Below, piece after piece: positions 1 through 7,099 of a stretch of DNA of 64,000 nt. The position numbers and the translations under genes are program-made. The DNA is from Enterobacter quasihormaechei (GTDB taxonomy: Bacteria; Pseudomonadota; Gammaproteobacteria; Enterobacterales; Enterobacteriaceae). Each line of letters begins with the position of its first letter. The stretch's first letter is position 1. Below the pieces are notes generated by a model that worked only from the letters and a program-made list of their open reading frames with translations, was not told the origin of the DNA and did not search any database. The stretch is from the NCBI RefSeq assembly GCF_004331385.1, contig NZ_SJON01000001.1, positions 372,001 to 436,000 on the forward strand. The letters run 5' to 3'.

Positions 1-520
1 ACTCTATCAGTATATTGCCAGCCAGACGCGGCATATTGGGGAGAGCGCGTCCGACATTTTACGGCGCATGCTTAAAATTTCCGCCGCCTCACAGCCCACT
101 CCCGTCACTAAAGATGTCGTGTCTCAGCCGAGCGTTGTTGCACAGGTAAAACCTGCCGTCATGCCGGCAAAAGACAAAGTGCGCGCGATGCGTGAACTGC
201 TGCTGTCCGACGAATATGCCGAGCAGAAAAAGGCGGTTAACCGCTTTATGCTGGTGCTGTCTACACTTTACTCACTGGATCACAATGCCTTTGCTGAAGC
301 GACAGAGTCGCTGCACGGCCGCACCCGCGTTTACTTCGCAGGTGACGAGCAGACGCTGCTGCAAAATGGCAATCAAACCAAGCCCAAACATGTTCCCGGT
401 ACGCCATACTGGGTGATCACGAATACCAATACGGGCCGCAAGTGCAGCATGATCGAACATATCATGCAATCCATGCAGTTCCCGGCGGAATTGATCGAAA
501 AGGTTTGCGGTACAATTTAA
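1..520 (+). CDS. seqA: SeqA, negative modulator of replication initiation (5' truncated)
   Basis: The reading frame is open from base 2 to the stop at 518-520, so the start codon lies before the window. The visible part begins LYQYIASQTRHIGESASDIL, matching the N-terminal oligomerisation helix of SeqA, and continues through the linker to the C-terminal domain that binds hemimethylated GATC. SeqA is known to sequester oriC and dnaA after replication. The ATG at 68 is an internal Met (RRMLK), not the start. pgm follows 24 bp downstream on the same strand, as in E. coli, so the two are probably co-transcribed. About 172 residues are visible. Confidence 0.96.
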   Translation, partial: LYQYIASQTRHIGESASDILRRMLKISAASQPTPVTKDVVSQPSVVAQVKPAVMPAKDKVRAMRELLLSDEYAEQKKAVNRFMLVLSTLYSLDHNAFAEATESLHGRTRVYFAGDEQTLLQNGNQTKPKHVPGTPYWVITNTNTGRKCSMIEHIMQSMQFPAELIEKVCGTI

Positions 521-544
521 CCCTTGCATCAGAAGGACCAGGCA

Positions 545-2185
545 ATGGCAAATCACAGCCGTGCAGGACAACCTGCACAACAACGCGATTTGATTAACGT
601 CGCTCAACTGACCGCGCAGTACTACGTGCTGAAGCCGGTTGTGGGCAACGCAGAACACGCAGTGAAGTTTGGTACATCTGGCCACCGCGGCAGCGCGGCG
701 CGCCACAGCTTTAACGAACCGCACATTCTGGCCATTGCTCAGGCCATCGCGGAAGAGCGCGCGAAAAATGGCGTCACCGGTCCGTGCTATGTTGGGAAAG
801 ATACCCACGCCCTGTCTGAACCTGCTTTTATCTCCGTGCTGGAAGTGCTGGCGGCAAACGGCGTAGACGTGATTGTTCAGGAGAACAACGGTTTCACCCC
901 AACGCCTGCGGTGTCTAACGCTATTCTGGTACACAACAAAAAAGGGGGCGCGCAGGCTGACGGCATTGTGATCACCCCGTCCCACAACCCACCGGAAGAT
1001 GGCGGCATCAAGTACAACCCACCTAACGGTGGCCCGGCAGATACCAACGTCACGAAAGTGGTGGAAGATCGCGCCAACGCATTGCTGGCAAATGGCCTGA
1101 ACGGCGTGAAGCGTATCTCGCTGGATGAAGCCATGGCCTCCGGTCATGTGAAAGAGCAGGATATGGTGCAGCCGTTTGTGGAAGGGCTGGCGGATATCGT
1201 CGATATGGCCGCGATCCAGAAAGCTGGCCTGAAGCTGGGCGTGGATCCGCTGGGCGGTTCCGGTATCGAATACTGGAAACGCATTGCCGAGCATTACAAG
1301 CTGGATCTGACCATCGTGAACGATCACGTCGATCAGACGTTCCGCTTTATGCACCTGGATAAAGACGGCGCGATCCGTATGGACTGCTCCTCCGAATGCG
1401 CAATGGCTGGCCTGCTGGCGCTGCGTGACAAGTTCGACCTGGCCTTTGCCAACGACCCGGACTACGACCGTCACGGTATCGTTACCCCGGCAGGGCTGAT
1501 GAACCCGAACCACTACCTGGCCGTTGCCATCAACTACCTGTTCCAGCACCGTCCGCAGTGGGGCAAAGAGGTGGCGGTTGGTAAAACGCTGGTCTCTTCC
1601 GCCATGATTGACCGCGTGGTCGACGCACTGGGCCGTAAGCTGGTGGAAGTGCCGGTGGGCTTCAAGTGGTTTGTTGACGGCCTGCACGACGGCAGCTTTG
1701 GCTTTGGCGGTGAAGAGAGCGCGGGTGCGTCCTTCCTGCGCTTTGACGGTACCCCATGGTCAACCGATAAAGACGGCATCATCATGTGCCTGCTGGCGGC
1801 GGAAATCACCGCAGTTACCGGTAAGAACCCGCAGGAACATTACAACGAGCTGGCGGAACGTTTTGGCGCGCCGAGCTATAACCGTATTCAGGCGGGCGCC
1901 ACGTCTGCGCAAAAAGCAGCCCTGTCAAAACTGTCTCCGGAAATGGTCAGCGCCAGCACGCTGGCAGGTGACCCGATCACCGCGCGTCTGACGGCGGCTC
2001 CGGGCAACGGTGCGGCCATCGGCGGCCTGAAGGTGATGACCGAAAACGGCTGGTTCGCGGCGCGTCCATCCGGTACGGAAGATGCGTACAAAATCTATTG
2101 CGAAAGCTTCCTCGGCGCTGAACACCGTCAGCAGATTGAGAAAGAAGCGGTAGAGATTGTCAGCGAAGTGCTGAAAAACGCGTAA
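545..2185 (+). CDS. pgm: Phosphoglucomutase
   Basis: Interconverts glucose 1-phosphate and glucose 6-phosphate in the cytosol, linking glycolysis with UDP-glucose and glycogen synthesis; it works with the gal operon genes at the other end of the window. The product is 546 aa, the E. coli length. The phosphoserine loop TPSHNP lies at 144-149 (Ser146), the metal-binding DPDYDRHG motif near 304, and the phosphate-binding [10 protein letters not shown] motif near the C terminus. An in-frame ATG exists at 524, but the ATG at 545 has a good ribosome binding site (AAGGA at 533-537) and gives the family N terminus [10 protein letters not shown]. It is followed by a REP-type terminator. Confidence 0.97.
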   Translation: MANHSRAGQPAQQRDLINVAQLTAQYYVLKPVVGNAEHAVKFGTSGHRGSAARHSFNEPHILAIAQAIAEERAKNGVTGPCYVGKDTHALSEPAFISVLEVLAANGVDVIVQENNGFTPTPAVSNAILVHNKKGGAQADGIVITPSHNPPEDGGIKYNPPNGGPADTNVTKVVEDRANALLANGLNGVKRISLDEAMASGHVKEQDMVQPFVEGLADIVDMAAIQKAGLKLGVDPLGGSGIEYWKRIAEHYKLDLTIVNDHVDQTFRFMHLDKDGAIRMDCSSECAMAGLLALRDKFDLAFANDPDYDRHGIVTPAGLMNPNHYLAVAINYLFQHRPQWGKEVAVGKTLVSSAMIDRVVDALGRKLVEVPVGFKWFVDGLHDGSFGFGGEESAGASFLRFDGTPWSTDKDGIIMCLLAAEITAVTGKNPQEHYNELAERFGAPSYNRIQAGATSAQKAALSKLSPEMVSASTLAGDPITARLTAAPGNGAAIGGLKVMTENGWFAARPSGTEDAYKIYCESFLGAEHRQQIEKEAVEIVSEVLKNA

Positions 2186-2198
2186 GTGCGGTTTGTGT

Positions 2199-2270
2199 GC
2201 CGGGCGGCACTGCGTTTGCCCGGCCTACAACAGCGATCGTAGGCCCGGTAAGCGCTAGCGCCACCGGGCT
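2199..2270. repeat. REP/BIME element after pgm
   Basis: Two inverted REP units (gccgggcggc... and ...aggcccggtaagcgc) separated by a short spacer, between the convergent genes pgm and potE. Such elements are typical extragenic palindromes of enterobacteria. Confidence 0.85.
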
Positions 2271-2277
2271 TTTTTTT
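2243..2277 (+). terminator. pgm rho-independent terminator, formed by the right REP arm
   Basis: A stem GCCCGGT (2243-2249) / ACCGGGC (2263-2269) with an inner GCGC/GCGC pairing is followed directly by eight T residues (2270-2277). The T tract runs into the potE stop codon on the opposite strand, so the terminator overlaps that gene's end. Confidence 0.8.
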
Positions 2278-3589
2278 AACTATGCTTGTTCTTCAGTTCA
2301 AACCGGGGTGAGACCAGACCGTACAGCGTCCAGCCCATAAAGGTCACCATCGCGCCATACAGCATTGCTTCCTGGCCGGACGAGTAGAGCGCATAGAAGC
2401 TATAAATTGCGCCAATCAGCGCCACGATATTGGCCGCCCGGGCTTTGCGCGGATCCACCTTCGCCACCTTCTGAATAATCACCAGCGCCGCCATCGACAG
2501 AATGTACGGAATGATGTTCGTCACCACCGCCAGGTTGACCAGCACGTTAAACTGGCTGTTCAGCGACGGGCTGATGGTCATGAGCGACAAACCGCTCTGG
2601 AAAATCACAATCGCCAGCATGCCCTGTACCGGCGCATCCGCTTTGGTGACGCGGGAGAAGATTTTCGGGAAATACCCTTCGTCAGCTGAAGATTTAAACA
2701 CCTGAGCGATGGTGAACTGCCAGCCCAGCAGCGAGCCGCAGCAGGACATCACCATCAGCCCCATGATGACTTTCCCCACCTCCGGCGTAAACATCTGCGC
2801 AAACGCCAGCCCGAACGGTGCCGTGGAGTTAGCCAGATCCATGTTGGGCACAATCCCCGCAATCACGTTGGTCGAGATGATGTAGATCACCGCCGCGCCC
2901 AGCGTTCCGCCGAGAACCGCGATGGGCACGTTCTTCTCCGGGTTTTCCACCACTTCAGCATTTGCACAGGCCGATTCCAGACCGAGGAAAGCCCACAGCG
3001 TCATGGCGATGGACGAGCCCACGGCGGTGAAGAACGGCACGTGGTGCGGGTTCCAGGAGTTGGCGTACAGCGTCGGGCTAAACCAGAACCAGCCGATGAT
3101 GCACAGACCGACCACCGGGATGATCACGCCCCAGACGGTAATGCTGCTGAGTTGTCCGGTGATGCGCGCGCCGCCAAAGTTGGCGACGGTACAGATCCAC
3201 AGCACGCCTATGGTGGCTAAACCAATCTGTACCGGACTGAGCGTCGCGCCAAACAGCTCCGTGCCGTAGCCGACGGCGGAAATGGCTATCGCCACGTTAG
3301 CGATCAGCAGCGACACGCCGTAGGTGTAGTTCGCCATAAAGTTACCGGACTTACCGAACGCATATTCGGCATACCCCCCCATCCCGCCTGACTTGCGGCT
3401 GAACATTCCGCACTTGGCAAACGCCCACGCCAGCGCCATCGAGCCCACGGCGGTCACGAGCCAGGAGATAATCGAAATGGTCCCCACCTCAGCAAGCTTG
3501 GTAGGCAGCATGATGATCCCGGAACCCATCATGTTCACCATGGTGAGAATAGTGAGTTGCACTACGCCCATCTTGTTAGCTTTACTCAT
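2276..3589 (-). CDS. potE: Putrescine/ornithine antiporter
   Basis: Inner-membrane APC-family transporter, 437 aa (E. coli 439), about 12 hydrophobic segments. It exchanges cytoplasmic putrescine for external ornithine and so exports the product of SpeF and a proton equivalent during acid stress. The N-terminal helix with MVNMMGSGIIMLPTKLAEVG is the family substrate/motif region. The start overlaps the speF stop by 4 bp (ATGA), which indicates translational coupling in a speF-potE operon. Its 3' end abuts the pgm terminator. Confidence 0.97.
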   Translation of the reverse strand: MSKANKMGVVQLTILTMVNMMGSGIIMLPTKLAEVGTISIISWLVTAVGSMALAWAFAKCGMFSRKSGGMGGYAEYAFGKSGNFMANYTYGVSLLIANVAIAISAVGYGTELFGATLSPVQIGLATIGVLWICTVANFGGARITGQLSSITVWGVIIPVVGLCIIGWFWFSPTLYANSWNPHHVPFFTAVGSSIAMTLWAFLGLESACANAEVVENPEKNVPIAVLGGTLGAAVIYIISTNVIAGIVPNMDLANSTAPFGLAFAQMFTPEVGKVIMGLMVMSCCGSLLGWQFTIAQVFKSSADEGYFPKIFSRVTKADAPVQGMLAIVIFQSGLSLMTISPSLNSQFNVLVNLAVVTNIIPYILSMAALVIIQKVAKVDPRKARAANIVALIGAIYSFYALYSSGQEAMLYGAMVTFMGWTLYGLVSPRFELKNKHS

Positions 3590-5784
3590 AATTTTTCTCC
3601 TTTCAGCAGCGCTGGCTGAGCGGCAGGTTGTTTGATGACGTAGCAGCGCACCTCTTTGCGCCCGTCACGCTCCTCGACGTAAACCCCCTGTAACTCCGGC
3701 GCAAAGCCCGGCAGCAGGTTGATTCCGTCTTCCAGTGCGGCAAAGTAGCGCAGCACGGAACCGCCCCAGACTTCACCCGGCACCACGCACAGCACCCCCG
3801 GTGGGTAAGGCAGCGCACCTTCGGCGGCGATACGGCCTTGTGCATCGCGCAGGGAGACCAGCTCGACCTCGCCGCGCAGGTACGCGTAGTTCGCCTCCTG
3901 CGGATTCATGATGACGCGCGGGAAGTGAGCCTTACGGAACATCTCTTTTTGCAGTTGTTTCACATTGTGGCGGGCATAAAGGTCATGCATCTCCTGACAA
4001 ATCTGGCGAAGGGTGTAATCCGCGTAACGATCCGGATGTTGCTTACAGAGAGAGGGCAGAACCTCTTTCAGCGGCACATCGCTCTGGAGCAGTTTTTCGA
4101 AGCGCACCAGCTGGGCGACGAGCTGCTGCAATTTGCCCATGTCCTCCGCCGGGGTGAGCAGGAAGAGAATGGAGTTGAGGTCGCATTTTTCCGGCACGAT
4201 GCCGTTTTCACGCAGGAAGTTGGCAAGGATGGTGGCGGGCACGCCAAAATCATCGTACTCACCGGTACGGGCGTTGATGCCCGGCGTGGTCAGCAGCAGC
4301 TTGCACGGATCGATAAAATACTGATGCTCGGCATATCCTTCGAATGCGTGCCAGCGTTCGCCCGGAACGAAATGGAAGAAGCGCAGATCGGTGGCGATTT
4401 CCGCCGTATCCCAGCTTTCCCACGGACGGCCGTCCACCGTCTCCGGCACGAACGGGCGAATAAACTGACAGTTCTGAAGGATCAGTTTCCGCGCGTCGAT
4501 ACCCGTCACGACGCAGTCCATCCACATGTTGCGCCCACTTTGCCCCTCGTGCATGCGGGCGTTGATATCCAGGGCGGCAAACAGCGGATAAAAGGGGCTG
4601 GTGGAGGCGTGCATCATGAAGGCGTTGTTGAGCCGCTTATGCGGGACATAGCGCGGCTGGCCTTTGATATGGCTGTCCTTCTTATGGATTTGCGAAGTTT
4701 GCGAGAACCCCGCCTGCTGCTTATGCACCGACTGGGTAACCAGAATGCCCGGATCGTTTTCGTTCAGCTCCAGCAGCAGCGGCGAGCAGTCGGCCATCAT
4801 GGGGATAAACTGCTCGTAACCGACCCAGGCGGAGTCAAACAGAATGTAGTCACAGAGGTGACCAATCTTATCCACCACCTGACGGGCGTTATAAATGGTG
4901 CCGTCGTAGGTGCCCAGCTGGATAACCGCCAGGCGGAACGGACGTTCATCCCGCGCGCGGCCAGGCGCGACCTCTGACACCAGCTCCCGCAGGTAGCTCT
5001 CTTCAAAACAGTGCGCGTCAATACCGCCGATAAACCCGTACGGGTTGCGCGCCGTTTCGAGATAAACCGGCGTCGCTCCTGCCTGTAACAGCGCTCCGTG
5101 GTGATTAGATTTATGGTTATTGCGATCGAACAGCACCAGATCGCCCGGCGTGAGCAGCGCATTGAGCACCACCTTGTTGGATGAGGAGGTGCCGTTCAGC
5201 ACGAAGTAGGTTTTATCGGCATTAAAGACCTTTGCCGCATGCTGTTGGGCGATGCAGGGCGCGCCCTCGTGGATCAGCAGATCGCCCATTGCCACGTCGG
5301 CGTTGCACAGATCGGCGCGGAATAGCGTTTCGCCAAAGAAATCGACAAACTGATTCCCCGCCGGATGGCGACGGAAGAACTGGCCTCCCTGATGCCCCGG
5401 GCAGTCAAACGCGCTGTTCCCCTGCTGGACGTAATCGACCAGCGCGCGGAAGAACGGCGGGCGAAGCTGGGTTTCGTACTTCTGCGCCGCCGCTTCAAGC
5501 TGGCGTCCGTAGAATTCATTGCTGGTGTCAGAGTACTCAAAAACGCCGTGAATACGGGACAAATATTCAGCCGGAACCCTTTCTTCTTTATGGGTGGCAA
5601 TAAACACCGGAATACCAAATCCCGTGGCGTCTATTTCTTCTATGGCACCAGTGAAAATATCGCTGACGGCCAGCACCACGGCTGCCACATCAATATAGTC
5701 CGATGCGCTGACATCCACAATTTCACGCGACGTGGTAAAGCATTCAGGACAGGCACGGCTGACGGCAATTTTTAACGTTTTCAT
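3586..5784 (-). CDS. speF: Inducible ornithine decarboxylase
   Basis: PLP-dependent fold-type I decarboxylase, 732 aa, exactly the E. coli length. It converts ornithine to putrescine and CO2, consuming a proton. Order: an N-terminal wing/receiver-like domain (about 1-105), the PLP domain with the Schiff-base lysine in SVHKQQAGF (Lys355), and the C-terminal domain. Co-transcribed with potE. Expression is expected to depend on the speFL leader 255 bp upstream, where ornithine-dependent ribosome arrest is known in E. coli and Salmonella to relieve premature termination. Confidence 0.97.
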   Translation of the reverse strand: MKTLKIAVSRACPECFTTSREIVDVSASDYIDVAAVVLAVSDIFTGAIEEIDATGFGIPVFIATHKEERVPAEYLSRIHGVFEYSDTSNEFYGRQLEAAAQKYETQLRPPFFRALVDYVQQGNSAFDCPGHQGGQFFRRHPAGNQFVDFFGETLFRADLCNADVAMGDLLIHEGAPCIAQQHAAKVFNADKTYFVLNGTSSSNKVVLNALLTPGDLVLFDRNNHKSNHHGALLQAGATPVYLETARNPYGFIGGIDAHCFEESYLRELVSEVAPGRARDERPFRLAVIQLGTYDGTIYNARQVVDKIGHLCDYILFDSAWVGYEQFIPMMADCSPLLLELNENDPGILVTQSVHKQQAGFSQTSQIHKKDSHIKGQPRYVPHKRLNNAFMMHASTSPFYPLFAALDINARMHEGQSGRNMWMDCVVTGIDARKLILQNCQFIRPFVPETVDGRPWESWDTAEIATDLRFFHFVPGERWHAFEGYAEHQYFIDPCKLLLTTPGINARTGEYDDFGVPATILANFLRENGIVPEKCDLNSILFLLTPAEDMGKLQQLVAQLVRFEKLLQSDVPLKEVLPSLCKQHPDRYADYTLRQICQEMHDLYARHNVKQLQKEMFRKAHFPRVIMNPQEANYAYLRGEVELVSLRDAQGRIAAEGALPYPPGVLCVVPGEVWGGSVLRYFAALEDGINLLPGFAPELQGVYVEERDGRKEVRCYVIKQPAAQPALLKGEKL

Positions 5785-5966
5785 CTTTTTCTCTTTATTT
5801 CAGGCAATATGGGGCCCTCGACTTCTTGCAATAAAGAAATCGATTATTTCCGGAAAAAAAAGCAAAGCGTGGCCGCTGATACGAAATCAGTTAATTGCTT
5901 TTTGCTGAGTAGAATTCAGTCCGCCCGGTTGCGGAGAATCTGAATTGCAGAAGGTGAGCGCAGGTG

Positions 5967-6020
5967 TTTACAGGCAACTGCCTGTAAAATAGCAAGTTTC
6001 AGGAAGACCTGTAAGCAGGT
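5967..6020 (-). promoter_or_regulatory. speFL-speF leader hairpins with alternative pairing
   Basis: Read on the minus strand just after the speFL stop, two hairpins are visible. The first is ACCTG-CTTA-CAGGT (6020-6007). The second has perfect 10-bp arms TTTACAGGCA/TGCCTGTAAA (5988-5979 and 5976-5967). TTACAGG of the first (6014-6008) is also complementary to CCTGTAA of the second (5974-5968), so the two can be replaced by a third structure. There is no T tract after either, so this is not a simple intrinsic terminator; a switch controlling Rho-dependent termination is an inference that fits what is known of speF. Confidence 0.55.
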
Positions 6021-6038
6021 GCGCCAGAAGTCGAAGGA

Positions 6039-6143
6039 CTACCGGGCGTTGAAGAGATGAAAGTCAAAACAGTTACGGTGGGCAAACATCATGATATGTG
6101 TTGTCCGCCTTATATGGGGCATTAAACGATTATTGTTTTCCAT
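6039..6143 (-). CDS. speFL: SpeFL ornithine-sensing arrest peptide (34 aa leader)
   Basis: A 34-codon ORF upstream of speF translates to MENNNRLMPHIRRTTHI, then MMFAHRNCFDFHLFNAR and a TAG stop. This closely matches the E. coli/Salmonella SpeFL peptide as I remember it, including the HIRRTTHIM and FAHRN-FDFH-FNAR blocks needed for ornithine capture in the ribosome exit tunnel. A strong Shine-Dalgarno (CTGAAAGGAAAC on the minus strand) precedes the ATG. The ornithine-bound nascent peptide stalls the ribosome and allows speF-potE transcription to continue (known for the family). Confidence 0.9.
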   Translation of the reverse strand: MENNNRLMPHIRRTTHIMMFAHRNCFDFHLFNAR

Positions 6144-6203
6144 GTTCAGTTTCCTTTCAGTAATTGAAAGCACGGTCATTTTATCCAGAAAAAAGGGATT
6201 AAC

Positions 6204-6219
6204 TGTGAATCAGATCACC
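6204..6219. promoter_or_regulatory. CRP-like site upstream of speFL
   Basis: TGTGA-ATCAGA-TCACC matches the CRP consensus TGTGA-N6-TCACA at 9 of 10 arm positions. It lies 61 bp upstream of the speFL start. I did not find an equally clear promoter to pair with it, so function is inferred. Confidence 0.45.
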
Positions 6220-6331
6220 ATTAACCGATCATTTTAGAAATAATTAGTCGTTTTTGATGAATAATGCAGATCAAAATGCTGTTTTGTTGGCTTGATGTTA
6301 AATTGGTGTTTGAATTGTGTTTGGGAAGGAC

Positions 6332-6378
6332 GAATATAGCCATGAAAATAACCTCTGCATTATTTTCATGGCATATTC
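6332..6378. other. Long AT-rich inverted repeat between kdpE and speFL
   Basis: Arms GCCATGAAAATAA (6339-6351) and TTATTTTCATGGC (6360-6372) are perfect over 13 bp around an 8-bp loop and extend by GAATAT/ATATTC with one bulged A. No T tract follows on either strand. It sits 44 bp after the kdpE stop and may mark the 3' end of the kdp mRNA or protect it. Confidence 0.6.
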
Positions 6379-6421
6379 AGGGGGATGGTTTTCTTTATTT
6401 AAGGTCGATTTGAATACTTAT

Positions 6422-7099
6422 TCAGATCATAAACCGATAGCCAATACCGGTTTCTGTTAATAAATGACGCGGACGCGCGGGATCAACTTCAAGTTTCTGG
6501 CGAAGGTGTCCCATATAAATGCGTAAATAGTGACTATGCTCAACAGCATTCGGCCCCCAGACCTGGCTTAAGAGCTGTCGCTGCGTTAGCACTTTTCCAT
6601 GGTTGTTGAGCAGCACGGCCAGCAGACGAAATTCGATGGGCGTGAGGTGAACCTCTTCTTCTCCCCGCACAATGCGGCGGGCAGCAAGATCGACGCGGAT
6701 ATCGCCAAAGGCGTACACCGGATCAGAAGGGGTTGTGGCACTGTGTCGGCGCAGCGCCACACGAAGCCGGGCCTGTAGCTCGCCAATGCCAAACGGTTTA
6801 ATCAGATAATCATCCGCTCCGGCATCCAGCGCGGCGATTTTATCCGCCTCTTCGGTGCGGGCTGAGAGCACCAGAATCGGCATCTGGCTCCACTGACGCA
6901 CTTCGCGAATAAAATCAATGCCGTCGCCATCCGGGAGCCCCAGATCCAGAATCACCAGGTCCGGCTTGCGGGTCGCGGCTTCGATTAACCCCCGTTGAAG
7001 CGTACCGGCTTCATGAACGCGCAAACCGTCGCCTTCCAGCGCGGTACGCAGAAATCGGCTGATAGCGAGCTCATCTTCAACAATCAGAACGTTAATCAC
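6422..7099 (-). CDS. kdpE: KdpE response regulator
   Basis: OmpR-family regulator, 225 aa: receiver domain with phospho-acceptor Asp52 (LVILDLGLPDGDG) and a winged-helix DNA-binding domain ending in LTETGIGYRFMI. Phosphorylated by KdpD under potassium limitation or osmotic stress, it activates the kdpFABC promoter; a matching box is seen at 14285-14305. The start overlaps the end of kdpD by 4 bp (ATGA), so the pair is translationally coupled. Confidence 0.97.
   Translation of the reverse strand: MINVLIVEDELAISRFLRTALEGDGLRVHEAGTLQRGLIEAATRKPDLVILDLGLPDGDGIDFIREVRQWSQMPILVLSARTEEADKIAALDAGADDYLIKPFGIGELQARLRVALRRHSATTPSDPVYAFGDIRVDLAARRIVRGEEEVHLTPIEFRLLAVLLNNHGKVLTQRQLLSQVWGPNAVEHSHYLRIYMGHLRQKLEVDPARPRHLLTETGIGYRFMI

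Noticed and set aside
272-1687. 471-aa open frame antisense to seqA/pgm
   Set aside because: Lies opposite strongly conserved pgm; composition is that of a codon shadow in a GC-rich gene, with no family resemblance.
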